Shown here: positions 33,138 through 41,548 of the stretch, in pieces
Layout: the number at the start of each line of letters is the position of its first letter
Position numbering within the stretch: position 1 is the stretch's first letter
Source of the DNA: a virus
Length of the DNA stretch: 48,684 nucleotides
Virus record (IMG/VR): IMGVR_UViG_3300020171_000017
Coordinates: 1-48,684 of that record
Reading direction: 5' to 3' (one strand)
Made by a program: the position numbers and the translations under genes
Notes under the pieces: model-generated
Seen by the model: only the letters and a program-made list of their open reading frames with translations
What the model was told of the DNA's origin: nothing
Database searches by the model: none

Positions 33138-34174
33138 TGTTGACTAACGAAAAAATTAATCAATGTTTTATTGAGCATCCAGATTTTGAATTTATGTATA
33201 AATATATGATTTCATTGCAGCAGCATCAGACATACGCGATATGCGATTGGCGGTGTCAAGACGGCCTTTTTGGTGTTGCGTTAGCGGCTAATAAATTTAA
33301 TAATGTTACTTTAATTGATGAACCGCCAAATTATTATGAGTTATATGAAAATTATAAAGGTAAAAATATAACTATCCATAATCTTAATGATAAATTACAA
33401 CCACAAGATATATTTGATGTCATTATTTGCAGGGATTTTGATTGGATTATTGAAAATAAAGATTGGCGGAAAGAACTGGATTTTTTAATTGAACATTTGC
33501 GTGTTGAAGGTTTGATGTATATTTTAAGTAAAAATGAAAAAGTATTGCATCAAATTGATGAAGATAATTGCATTTATCTGCAAAGAAGAGGATATGATAG
33601 ACATGGCTGGCCGACTATTTTTGAAAAAATAGTTGATTTTGAGTATGGTTTACAAAGGTTTAATTATCTTAACCGCCAGATAGTAGGAGAAGCGCAAAAA
33701 GAAGTGTTACGCAACTGCGTATTTAATTTTGCCGAAGAAAAACAGCCTATTTTAGTTATTGGCGGTCCAGCAGGCGAGATGCCGTTCCCAGTAAAAGTAA
33801 TAACATTAAATATCCAAGGGCAGAGTGATTTTGGCAATATTAGAGCTGATCGGCCATTGCCGATTGCTGATAATTCTATAGGACTGATTGAATCTAGCCA
33901 CGTTTTAGAACATTGTGAAGATACTTTAGCCACTTTAAAAGAATGGATGCGTATACTTAAACCTGGTGGTATAATGCTGCATATAGTGCCAGATAAACGG
34001 TATCATCAACATCTTATGGATGAAAATTTTAAAATAGGTGACCGTTGCTTTGTGCAATTTACAGCTGATGAATTATTCGATATTGTGAAACAAATACCGA
34101 ACGCAGAGATAATACAATTTAATACTAAACAAAATAAGTTTGATATCGATTTAATTATAAGGAAAAAAAAGTGA
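33125..34174 (+). CDS. two-domain methyltransferase with a degenerate first domain
   Basis: A 349-residue protein with two Rossmann-like halves. The N-terminal half (about 1-185) has a methyltransferase-like rhythm (TYAICDWRCQDGLFGVALA, LIDEPPNYYELY, DVIICRDFDW) but lacks the GxGxG loop. The C-terminal half has the type-11 features SIGLIESSHVLEHCEDTLATL and LKPGGIMLHIVPD; its motif I is reduced to VIGGPAGEMPF. Neither half has a canonical SAM loop, so activity is uncertain. It overlaps the previous gene by 13 bp and is coupled to the mutase gene by GTGA. Confidence 0.65.
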   Translation: MEKLMLTNEKINQCFIEHPDFEFMYKYMISLQQHQTYAICDWRCQDGLFGVALAANKFNNVTLIDEPPNYYELYENYKGKNITIHNLNDKLQPQDIFDVIICRDFDWIIENKDWRKELDFLIEHLRVEGLMYILSKNEKVLHQIDEDNCIYLQRRGYDRHGWPTIFEKIVDFEYGLQRFNYLNRQIVGEAQKEVLRNCVFNFAEEKQPILVIGGPAGEMPFPVKVITLNIQGQSDFGNIRADRPLPIADNSIGLIESSHVLEHCEDTLATLKEWMRILKPGGIMLHIVPDKRYHQHLMDENFKIGDRCFVQFTADELFDIVKQIPNAEIIQFNTKQNKFDIDLIIRKKK

Positions 34175-35346
34175 AAATAATAGGTTTAGGCGCTGGTTTA
34201 GCAAATTGTATGTTAGGTTATTGGTTAATAAAACAAGGGCATGAAGTTGTTTTAATAGATAAAAATTCTTCACCTGGCGGGATGTGCAGAACATTTTATT
34301 ATGAAGATTTAACTTATGAATATGGACCTCATATTTTATATACAAATGAAAAAGAGGTTTTAGATTTTTTTAGTTCTTTTGTTGGTTTTGTGCCAAACGA
34401 ATTTTATTTATCGACACAGGTAGAAAATACAATTTTAACATATCCGCCGTATTTAGATGAAATATCTCAATTGCCTTCTGGTAATATTATTATGCAAGAA
34501 TTAAAAAACTTGCCGCAAGATGTTGACGAGACTAATTTTGAAACTTTTTTAATATCTTGTGTAGGTAAAAAAGCGTATACTTTATTTTTTGAAGATTTTA
34601 CCAAGAAGTTTTGGAATGTGCATCCGTCACAACTATCCGCAAATTGGGCGAAAACAAGAGAATTGAGATTAAAAACAAATGCTGATAAAAAAGCGTTTTC
34701 TGCTAAGTATCAAGGATATCCAGCTGCCAATTACACAGAATTGATTAAAGTATTAGTTGAAAAGATATCTATTATACGAGGCAATATTATCGGTTTTGAT
34801 AATGGCGTTATTTTAGATACAAATAAAAAGATACAAGGTGATTTTTATATTAACAGTATACCGATAGATGAATTGTTTAATAAAGAGTTCGGCGAATTAG
34901 AGTTCGCTGGATTTAATTTACAACTTGATGTTTATAATAAAAATTATGAATTGCCTACGCATCAAACAGGCAATAAAACAGCTTGGATGTATTTTCCATC
35001 TCAAGATGTGCCGTATACAAGAAAATGCGAATATAAAACTATTACGCAAAAGAAGAATGAAAGAACACTTATCGGTACTGAAATACCGATGCGTGGGATT
35101 AAATTATATCCATTTTATGACAATGTAAATGAATTAAGGTTTAATCAATATTTAAATAAAACGTGTAATCTAGATAATTTTATTACTTTAGGTAGGTTAG
35201 GCCTGTTTATTTATACTACTATGGGAAATACTTATATGATGGTGAAAGAAGTACTACAACTAATTGATAAATGGCAGATGTATACAAATGTAGAAAGGCG
35301 TAATACTTTATTAGATATAAGAAAATTAGCGGCTAAAGGTGCATAA
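34171..35346 (+). CDS. UDP-galactopyranose-mutase-like flavoprotein
   Basis: A 391-residue protein with a GTG start inside the previous stop. The FAD site is IIGLGAGLANCMLGYWLI, with the acidic VLIDKNSSPGG. GLF-family features follow: YEYGPHILYTNEKEV, then KYQGYPAANYTELIKVL, and GRLGLFIYTTMGNTYMMVKEVL at the end. UDP-galactopyranose mutase converts UDP-galactopyranose to the furanose form, the donor for galactofuranose polymers. The match is to the family; protoporphyrinogen-oxidase-like amine oxidases share the FAD fold but not the later motifs. It suggests a furanose sugar in the phage-made glycan. Confidence 0.75.
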   Translation: MKIIGLGAGLANCMLGYWLIKQGHEVVLIDKNSSPGGMCRTFYYEDLTYEYGPHILYTNEKEVLDFFSSFVGFVPNEFYLSTQVENTILTYPPYLDEISQLPSGNIIMQELKNLPQDVDETNFETFLISCVGKKAYTLFFEDFTKKFWNVHPSQLSANWAKTRELRLKTNADKKAFSAKYQGYPAANYTELIKVLVEKISIIRGNIIGFDNGVILDTNKKIQGDFYINSIPIDELFNKEFGELEFAGFNLQLDVYNKNYELPTHQTGNKTAWMYFPSQDVPYTRKCEYKTITQKKNERTLIGTEIPMRGIKLYPFYDNVNELRFNQYLNKTCNLDNFITLGRLGLFIYTTMGNTYMMVKEVLQLIDKWQMYTNVERRNTLLDIRKLAAKGA

Positions 35347-35360
35347 AAAGGAGAATAAAA

Positions 35361-36350
35361 ATGGCAAAAATTTTAATTTCGGGTTCGGCGGGCATGATGG
35401 GCTCTTGGATTGCCGATGAATTAAGTAGGCAAGGACATATAACCTGGGGCGTAGATAATCTTTCAGGGGGATTTTTAAGGAATACATTAGATCATCTATG
35501 CTTCTTTTTAGATTTAAAAGATAGGCACGCTGCTGAACGCTTAATCGCACAAACTCGCCCGGAGATCTTATTTTTTCTAGCCGCAAATGCTCGGGAGTGC
35601 GCTTCTTTTTTTCAACCAAGAGAAGTGGTAGAAAATAATTTACTTGCATATATTAATACATTAGAGCCTTGCATTAAATACGGACTAAAAAAAGTTATAT
35701 TATTTTCAAGTATGTCCAGATTTGGCGATCAAAAACCACCTTTCAATGAAGATATGCCGACAAAACCGATAGATATTTATGCTTCTTGTAAAGTAGCGAT
35801 GGAGGAAATCACAAAACAACTCGCAGAAGCACATGGTTTTGATTGGACAATAATCGTGCCTAGAAACGTTTTTGGTGAAAGACAGAGTTTACAAGATCGA
35901 TTCAGAAATTTTATTGGCATAACCATAAATCATATTTTAAGAAACGAGGATATAATAATTTATGGTGATGGTGAACAAGTCCGTTCGTTCTCCTATATTA
36001 AAAATAGCCTTGATTGTTATATAAAATGTTTAGACAAATCAACTAATGGTCAAATTATTAATATAGGTGGTCTATTGCCAAAGACTATCAATGAAGTTGC
36101 TAAAATTATATTGTCTAATTTTCCTAACTACAAAGGGGAAATTACTTACTTGCCTGCAAGGCATGGGGAAGTAAAATATGCTTGGGGAACGTTTGATAAA
36201 TCAGTTGAGTTGTTAGGGTATAAAGAAACCTATTCTTTAGAACAAGGTATAAAAGCTATGTGTGATTGGAGTGTAGTTTTAGGACCGCAAGAATGGTCTA
36301 AGGATAAGTTATCTTTAATTAATGAGAAGGTACCGATAACTTGGAGATGA
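35361..36350 (+). CDS. NAD-dependent sugar-nucleotide epimerase
   Basis: A 329-residue extended SDR enzyme behind AAGGAG. NAD site GSAGMMGSWIAD, acidic WGVDNLSGGF, active-site LFSSMSRFGD and catalytic Y-x3-K in IYASCKVAMEEI. The substrate motifs are VPRNVFGERQ and GDGEQVRSFSYIKN. This pattern is shared by UDP-glucose 4-epimerase and UDP-glucuronate-type enzymes. The gene's stop is followed after 13 bases by the HNH endonuclease gene, which separates it from the GDP-mannose dehydratase. It could supply UDP-galactose for the mutase upstream. Confidence 0.9.
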   Translation: MAKILISGSAGMMGSWIADELSRQGHITWGVDNLSGGFLRNTLDHLCFFLDLKDRHAAERLIAQTRPEILFFLAANARECASFFQPREVVENNLLAYINTLEPCIKYGLKKVILFSSMSRFGDQKPPFNEDMPTKPIDIYASCKVAMEEITKQLAEAHGFDWTIIVPRNVFGERQSLQDRFRNFIGITINHILRNEDIIIYGDGEQVRSFSYIKNSLDCYIKCLDKSTNGQIINIGGLLPKTINEVAKIILSNFPNYKGEITYLPARHGEVKYAWGTFDKSVELLGYKETYSLEQGIKAMCDWSVVLGPQEWSKDKLSLINEKVPITWR

Positions 36351-36363
36351 ATTTTTAATATTT

Positions 36364-37452
36364 ATGAAAGTAAAAACTATATGTAATCAATGTAAGAAAA
36401 TTATATATAAATCTATTTCTTCTTTTAAAAGAAGTAAGACTCATTTTTGTGGTGTTAAATGTTATATTGAATTTCAAAAAACAAGTAAAAAAGTTAAATG
36501 TTGTTTTTGCAATAAAACTTTATTACGTGTTCCTTGGCGTATTAAAAATTATATTAATAGTTTTTGCAATATGAAGTGTTTTGGTAAATTTGTACATTTA
36601 ACTAAAACAAAAAAATCAAAATGCCCTAATTGTAAAAAAATAATTGCGAGGTCATTATATCATTTAAAAAATCATAATCATTTATTTTGTAATAAAGAAT
36701 GTCAATTTCAATTTGTTAGGAAGAAAAATTTAAAATTAAGAAAAACTATTGAATGTGCTTTTTGTCATAAAAAATTTAAAAGAAAAAAATCTCATATTGC
36801 GAATAATAAGCATAATTTTTGTTCAAGGAAGTGTAACTATAGATGGCAATCAGTTAAAATGAAACATAAAAGAGCAGGTAGATATATTAAATGCCCTACA
36901 TGTAGTAAAAAATTCTATGTACCAATAGGCAGATTTAAAAAATATAAACAATGTTTTTGCAGTCCAGAATGTAACAATAAATCTAAAAATAATGGTAGAT
37001 ATTTAGAATGTTCTTATTGTAAAAAAGAAATTTATGTTAGACAACGAAGATTCAAAAAGAGTAAATATAAAAAATATTTTTGTAGTAAAAAATGTTACTC
37101 TAAATATTATGTTAATGAGAATCATTACCTTTATTTAGGCAAAAAGAACAAATATCCTGCAGAATTTCGTCATATAAAAGAAGATATTAGATTTAGAGAT
37201 AAACACCAATGTCAGAATATTGATTGTGGTGTGCCAGAAAAAGAATGTATTCATAAATTATCAATTCATCATATAGATTATAACCGTAAGAATAACGATC
37301 CAATTAATCTTATTACATTATGTGTTAGTTGCCATACAAAAACTAATTTTAATCGTAGATATTGGAAAAAGTATTATGAAGATATACAAATTGGAAGAAA
37401 AGTACATTTGTTAAAGATATTAGATATATTTTATAATGGAGAAAAAATATGA
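36364..37452 (+). CDS. HNH endonuclease with six tandem zinc fingers
   Basis: A 362-residue, very Lys-rich protein. Six repeats of about 36-40 residues each have the plan CxxC, about 18 residues, then FCxxxC (first CNQC...FCGVKC, last CSYC...FCSKKC), spanning about 8-255. The C-terminal HNH nuclease follows: HQCQNIDCGVPEKEC, LSIHHIDYNRKNN and LITLCVSCH. The fingers would give long, sequence-specific DNA contact, as in free-standing homing endonucleases. It is tucked between two sugar genes with an ATGA overlap at its end. Its base composition is even lower in GC than its flanks, which suggests recent entry. Confidence 0.9.
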   Translation: MKVKTICNQCKKIIYKSISSFKRSKTHFCGVKCYIEFQKTSKKVKCCFCNKTLLRVPWRIKNYINSFCNMKCFGKFVHLTKTKKSKCPNCKKIIARSLYHLKNHNHLFCNKECQFQFVRKKNLKLRKTIECAFCHKKFKRKKSHIANNKHNFCSRKCNYRWQSVKMKHKRAGRYIKCPTCSKKFYVPIGRFKKYKQCFCSPECNNKSKNNGRYLECSYCKKEIYVRQRRFKKSKYKKYFCSKKCYSKYYVNENHYLYLGKKNKYPAEFRHIKEDIRFRDKHQCQNIDCGVPEKECIHKLSIHHIDYNRKNNDPINLITLCVSCHTKTNFNRRYWKKYYEDIQIGRKVHLLKILDIFYNGEKI

Positions 37453-38414
37453 AGACGGCTTTAATTACTGGAATTAATGGGCAAGTAGCTTCTTATCTTG
37501 CTGAATTATTATTAGAGAAAGAATATAGAGTTTTTGGAATTATGCGTAGACAAAGTAACGAAAATTTAATTAATATTAAACATTTAATAAATAAAATATC
37601 TATTATACATGGAGACTTAACAGATGAGACATCATTATTAGAAGCCATAAATTTATGCCTACCTGATGAGGTATATAATACTGCTGCCCAAAGCCATGTA
37701 CATGTTTCTTGGATGCAACCTATTTTGACAACAGATATTAATTTAAATGGTTGTTTAAAGTTATTAGAAATAATTAGAAAAGCTGATAAAAAAATAAAAT
37801 TATTACAATGTTCATCTAGTGAGCAATTTGGAAATGTTTTAGAGGTGCCGCAGACAGAAAAAACTCCTTTTAATCCAGTGTCCCCTTATGCAGTAGCTAA
37901 AACTGCGGCGTATTATATGATGCGCACTTATAGATTCAGCTACAACATGTTTTGTTCCAATGCTATAAATTTTAACACAGAATCAGCACGTAGAGGCGTA
38001 GAATTCGTCACCCGTAAGATATCTCAAGGCGTAGCTAAAATACACTACGATCGCACGCAACGCATCACTCTCGGGAACCTTTCCTCCCAGCGCGACTGGT
38101 CTCACGCAAAAGATATCGTAAAAGGCATGTACCTTATTATGCAACATAATGAACCAGATGATTTCGTACTTTGTTCAGGTGAAACACACTCAATACGAGA
38201 ATTTTTAACTGAAGCATTTAGCGTTATTGGTATCACTGATTGGACGCCGTATGTTGAAATAGATCAGAAATTCATGCGTCCAGCAGAGGTGAACTTGCTT
38301 CAAGGAGACTACACTAAAGCTAAAACAGTTTTAGGGTGGCAACCTACAGTTAGTTTTAAAGAATTAGTAAAAGAAATGGTCGAAAATGATATTAAACTTT
38401 TAAAAGTGCCTTGA
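37449..38414 (+). CDS. gmd: GDP-mannose 4,6-dehydratase
   Basis: A 321-residue SDR enzyme with strong family signatures: ALITGINGQVASYLAELL with the double-loop opening, GIMRRQS, GDLTDETSL, YNTAAQSHVHVSW, CSSSEQFG, Y-x3-K in SPYAVAKTAAYYMM, and FNTESARRGVEFVTRKI. The last matches the FNHESPRRGETFVTRKI segment of known GMDs. It makes GDP-4-keto-6-deoxymannose, the precursor of fucose, rhamnose, perosamine and colitose. It follows the HNH gene by ATGA overlap. Around 37980-38110 the sequence is noticeably richer in GC than the rest of the gene, which may reflect a recombined segment. Its stop overlaps the next promoter's -35. Confidence 0.93.
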   Translation: MKTALITGINGQVASYLAELLLEKEYRVFGIMRRQSNENLINIKHLINKISIIHGDLTDETSLLEAINLCLPDEVYNTAAQSHVHVSWMQPILTTDINLNGCLKLLEIIRKADKKIKLLQCSSSEQFGNVLEVPQTEKTPFNPVSPYAVAKTAAYYMMRTYRFSYNMFCSNAINFNTESARRGVEFVTRKISQGVAKIHYDRTQRITLGNLSSQRDWSHAKDIVKGMYLIMQHNEPDDFVLCSGETHSIREFLTEAFSVIGITDWTPYVEIDQKFMRPAEVNLLQGDYTKAKTVLGWQPTVSFKELVKEMVENDIKLLKVP

Positions 38415-38439
38415 TACTTTCCTTTTTATATGGTATACT
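38411..38439 (+). promoter_or_regulatory. sigma70-type promoter, TTGATA-17-TATACT
   Basis: TTGATA (38411-38416) overlaps the TGA stop of gmd, and TATACT (38434-38439) lies 17 bp downstream with TGG before it (extended -10). The first box begins about 54 bp after the -10. It drives leader copy 2 and the second half of the glycan block. Confidence 0.8.
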
Positions 38440-38492
38440 TTTAATATCTAAAGTTGTAATTATAACTATGTGGAACTATATCTGAAAGTGTA

Positions 38493-38553
38493 GTCCTACT
38501 CTTAAACAAAGCTAGCGGGCTAAATTATATAAACCATAATTTAGCCTTTTTTT
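38493..38553 (+). promoter_or_regulatory. repeated leader element, copy 2 (29-nt box plus terminator)
   Basis: The box at 38493-38521 matches copies 1 and 3 at 28 of 29 positions, differing only at A for C in the middle (CTTAAACAAA). AGTCC at its start can pair with GGGCT at its end. The terminator follows without a gap and an ATG comes directly after the T run. The region between promoter and box (38440-38492) shows no obvious gene. Confidence 0.8.
38518..38553 (+). terminator. intrinsic terminator in leader copy 2
   Basis: GGCTAAATTAT (38518-38528) pairs perfectly over 11 bp with ATAATTTAGCC (38536-38546), with a 7-nt loop and seven T residues (38547-38553). The loop and stem differ in sequence from the other two copies while the pairing is kept, which is covariation-like evidence for the fold. 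Confidence 0.9.
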
Positions 38554-38574
38554 ATGTCTAAAATTGAATGTTAA
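38554..38574 (+). CDS. six-codon leader ORF overlapping the next start
   Basis: ATG follows the terminator's T run and encodes MSKIEC, ending TAA at 38572-38574. It overlaps ATG 38568 of the glycosyltransferase, which has no Shine-Dalgarno site of its own, so the gene may depend on reinitiation after this mini-ORF. The portal gene after copy 1 also opens MSK. Expression is inferred. Confidence 0.35.
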   Translation: MSKIEC

Positions 38575-39536
38575 GTGCGATTTTACCAGCTAGAAACGAG
38601 CCTTATTTACAAAAGACAATCGACTCACTTTTGATTTCAGCCGAAGGCGAGCTAGAGGTCATCGTCATACTTGACGGCTATTGGCCAGAGCCGCCTTTAA
38701 AAGATGATAAGCGGGTAATAATCATACATCGCAGCGAAGCCAAAGGCATGCAGAACGGCGTAAATTCTGCTGTTCAAATCGCAAAAGGCAAGTACATAAT
38801 GAAATGCGACGCGCATTGCCTGTTTGCTAAAGGATTTGATACTATATTAAAAAAAGATTGTGAAGAGAATTGGTTAGCTGTACCGCCACGGTATAGTTTA
38901 GATGTAGAGAAATGGCTGCCTAAAACCGAGAAACGCCTGCCTGTATGCTATGATTTTATTACCTTTCCTTACGGCAACGATGATATTTATGGTTCAGGCA
39001 TTCATGGCCGTAAATGGACTGGCAACAATATGGGGTTTAATAGCTATTATGAGAAAGAAATAGCGCGTAAAGATATCTTAATTGATGATGTAATATCTAT
39101 CCAAGGCTCTTGTTGGTTTATGCATAAACAGCATTTTTTAAATATAGATGGGCAAGATGAAGTACACAGTAGCTTTTACCAAGAACCGCAAGAGATGGTA
39201 TTCAAGACATGGCTTTCTGGCGGCAGGTGCGTAGTCAATAAAAATACGTGGTACGCGCATTGGCATAAGAATAAAGGCAGCCAATATGGCTTTAGTATAA
39301 ATCAGAAGAAAGATACAGAAAAGTTTTCTTCTTGGTGTTGGATGACGAATCAATGGCCAAAAAGAATTAGAGATATAAAATGGCTGATAGATAAATTCAT
39401 GCCGATGCCTGGCTGGTCTAATAATTGGGAAGAAGAAATTATTCAATATTATAAAGATCATATAGAATTAGTGGCTAACTTCAGAATATTCGATAAAGAT
39501 GGAAAGGATGGTTTTAAATTAAATGGATGCAATTAA
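38568..39536 (+). CDS. GT2-family glycosyltransferase
   Basis: A 322-residue GT-A enzyme. The opening LSAILPARNEPYLQKTID is the nucleotide-binding strand. VIVILDGYWPEP and the metal-site region KCDAHCLFAKGFD are almost the same as in the N-terminal half of the protein at 43019 (DGYWPKP and KCDAHCAFAKGFD), so the two are paralogues. GSCWFMHKQHF and YQEPQEMVFKTWLSGGR are the acceptor-side motifs, typical of polypeptide GalNAc-transferase-like GT2/GT27 proteins. There is no Shine-Dalgarno site; start by coupling with the mini-ORF is likely. The next gene overlaps its end. Confidence 0.85.
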   Translation: MLSAILPARNEPYLQKTIDSLLISAEGELEVIVILDGYWPEPPLKDDKRVIIIHRSEAKGMQNGVNSAVQIAKGKYIMKCDAHCLFAKGFDTILKKDCEENWLAVPPRYSLDVEKWLPKTEKRLPVCYDFITFPYGNDDIYGSGIHGRKWTGNNMGFNSYYEKEIARKDILIDDVISIQGSCWFMHKQHFLNIDGQDEVHSSFYQEPQEMVFKTWLSGGRCVVNKNTWYAHWHKNKGSQYGFSINQKKDTEKFSSWCWMTNQWPKRIRDIKWLIDKFMPMPGWSNNWEEEIIQYYKDHIELVANFRIFDKDGKDGFKLNGCN

Positions 39537-40131
39537 CAAAGCGATTTGGGCAAAGTTTCATGTGCATTACAACGATGTTGTACCATACCAAGGCTGGGTA
39601 GGGACGCGATTGCAGTTAGCTGAATTGTTTAGTGAATTAGGCTATAAAAACGGCGCTGAAGTAGGCGTAGATAAAGGTAAATACTCGGAAATATTATTAC
39701 AATGCAATTCAAATTTAAAATTAAAATTAGTAGACCCTTGGAAAGCATATGGGCACCATAAAGATTCAGATATAGAAGCTTGTTATCAGTATGCTTTACA
39801 ACGTATTAATAAATTTAAAGACAGAGTAGAGTTTGTACGTGAATATAGCGTTGAAGCAGCCAAAAAGATACCTAATAATTCATTGGATTTTGTGTATATA
39901 GATGCAATGCATGATTTTGACAGTGTAATACAAGATATCATAGCTTGGGTGCCGAAAGTCAGAGTTGGCGGCATTGTTGCCGGCCATGATTATTACAAGG
40001 TCTATCAATACGGCGTTATACCTGCGGTAGATGCGTATACACGTGTACATGGCATAAACTTATGGTATATCACAAGAGAAGAAGGGCGCAGGATTGAGGG
40101 GGTACCTTCTTGGTTTTGGGTGAAATTTTGA
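39523..40131 (+). CDS. class I methyltransferase (Methyltransf_24-like)
   Basis: A 202-residue protein overlapping the previous gene by 14 bp. Motif I is NGAEVGVDKGKYSEILL, the acidic strand-2 residue is in LVDPWKAYG, and the central DFVYIDAMHDFDSVIQDI carries the D-x-x-H motif of the Methyltransf_24 class. VRVGGIVAGHDYY is the later strand. Members methylate sugars, including hydroxyls in O-antigen and macrocin-type pathways. A metal-dependent mechanism is typical of some relatives. It ends on a TTGA overlap with the next gene. Confidence 0.85.
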   Translation: MDAINKAIWAKFHVHYNDVVPYQGWVGTRLQLAELFSELGYKNGAEVGVDKGKYSEILLQCNSNLKLKLVDPWKAYGHHKDSDIEACYQYALQRINKFKDRVEFVREYSVEAAKKIPNNSLDFVYIDAMHDFDSVIQDIIAWVPKVRVGGIVAGHDYYKVYQYGVIPAVDAYTRVHGINLWYITREEGRRIEGVPSWFWVKF

Positions 40132-40862
40132 AAGTCTCAATTGTGGCCGCTATTTACAACAGCCATAAGGTTGTGATACGCCAGATCAGGCATTTTAAAC
40201 ATATGCGATTGCCTGATGATGTAGAGATAATATTTATGGATGACGGCAGTAATCCGCCGATTACATATAATACTTGGACTAAAAATTTTAATATTTACCG
40301 CATAGAAGAGAAACGCGCATGGACGCAAGGTTTAGCCAGAAATAAAGGCGCCGCGATAGCGAAAGGTGAGTTCTTATTATTTACCGATATCGATCATATT
40401 ATAACCAGAGAAGCGATAGAAGCGGTACGTAATTTTAGGTTTGATAAAATGGTGTTTCGAAGAAAGTTTGGCATATTTGATAGAAGAGGAAATATCTTAA
40501 GTGATAAAGCAAAATTAGATGTCTTTGGTGTTAGTCCTAAATATAAACGCAGAGGATATCAAGCAGGTGTGCATGGCAACACTTACGCGATACGCAGAAC
40601 GGTTTTTTTTGAGTTAGGCGGTTATAACCCAAAATACTGCGAAAATGAATTTCATGTTGGCGGCAAGTATATGTCAGAAGAAAGAAATTTTAATATCAGG
40701 TGGCAGAATAGAGTTGAAAGAAAAGAAAGTAAACCTGCCGCAGGCGGGCCTGATATTTATGTATATCCAATCGGCAGGTTTCATAGTTTAGGTGATGAAA
40801 ATCCAGGCGGTTTGTTTCATAATTTAAGCAGAGAGCAGGTGCCGCAGCCATGCAAGATTTGA
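40128..40862 (+). CDS. GT2-family glycosyltransferase
   Basis: A 244-residue GT-A enzyme with a TTG start at 40128 that overlaps the previous TGA and is preceded by GGGTGA; an upstream TTG at 40110 is less likely. The core is LKVSIVAAIYNSHKVVIRQI, then IIFMDDGSNPP, and the DxD-like FTDIDHIITREAI. GNTYAIRRTVFFELGGYNP is the acceptor-loop motif common to GT2 and GalNAc-transferase-like enzymes. The Pro/Gly-rich tail (ESKPAAGGPDIYVYP) is a possible linker. It overlaps the next gene by 13 bp. Confidence 0.85.
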   Translation: MKVSIVAAIYNSHKVVIRQIRHFKHMRLPDDVEIIFMDDGSNPPITYNTWTKNFNIYRIEEKRAWTQGLARNKGAAIAKGEFLLFTDIDHIITREAIEAVRNFRFDKMVFRRKFGIFDRRGNILSDKAKLDVFGVSPKYKRRGYQAGVHGNTYAIRRTVFFELGGYNPKYCENEFHVGGKYMSEERNFNIRWQNRVERKESKPAAGGPDIYVYPIGRFHSLGDENPGGLFHNLSREQVPQPCKI

Positions 40863-41548
40863 GCGTGATTTTTTATACTTCAAACTATATCACAGATTTT
40901 TTCGCTGAAAACGTAAGAAAGAATTTGTTGTGGTGTATTGGCGATATGCCATTAATAAGCGTATCGCAAAAACCGATGGATTTCGGCAGAAATATTTGTG
41001 TTGGCGATATAGGCAGGTCGCATTTGAATATATACCGCCAGATATTAATCGGCGCGAAAGCCGCTGAGACTGAATATGTGGCTTTAGCTGAAGATGATAT
41101 TTTTTATACGCCTGGGCATTTCACTTTCAGGCCTACGTCTAAAGAAGTATTTGCTTATAACTACAATAAATGGGGCCTTTATACTTGGACTTCACCGCCG
41201 ATCTATTCTTATTTAGGCAATCTTGTGGTTAATCAATTAATAGCATCTAGAAACTATCTTGTTGATGCATTAGAAGAAAGGTTTAATAAATATCCCGACG
41301 AAAGTAAAATCGATTTAAGCTGTTGGAAAGACCCAGGCAGGCGAGAGAATAGGTTAGGCGTTACTGAAAGAAAAACAGAACGGTTTGATTCGCCTGAACC
41401 AAGTATTGTGTTTTCACATGAAGACGCTTTTGGTTATGCTAATTTAGGCAAAAATAAAGCGCACGGCGCGGTTAGAAAAGATTATTTAGAACCTTGGGGC
41501 TACGCTTCTAATATGATGAAGTTATATAAAGGCAGAAATGCATCTTAA
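40850..41548 (+). CDS. glycosyltransferase-like protein, paralogue of the second half of the 43019 protein
   Basis: A 232-residue protein. The part from LSVIFYTSNYITDFF through SVSQKPMDFGRNI to LAEDDIFYTPGHFTFRP lines up with the C-terminal domain of the protein at 43019 (LVYYTDNN, SVSLQPINFGENI, LVEHDVLYSKEHFDFMP). The E-D-D or E-H-D element would be the metal site of a GT-A-like fold. Here the domain stands alone; there it is fused to a GT2 domain. The function is probably sugar transfer, but no characterised family is recognised. It is coupled on both sides by overlaps. Confidence 0.7.
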   Translation: MQDLSVIFYTSNYITDFFAENVRKNLLWCIGDMPLISVSQKPMDFGRNICVGDIGRSHLNIYRQILIGAKAAETEYVALAEDDIFYTPGHFTFRPTSKEVFAYNYNKWGLYTWTSPPIYSYLGNLVVNQLIASRNYLVDALEERFNKYPDESKIDLSCWKDPGRRENRLGVTERKTERFDSPEPSIVFSHEDAFGYANLGKNKAHGAVRKDYLEPWGYASNMMKLYKGRNAS

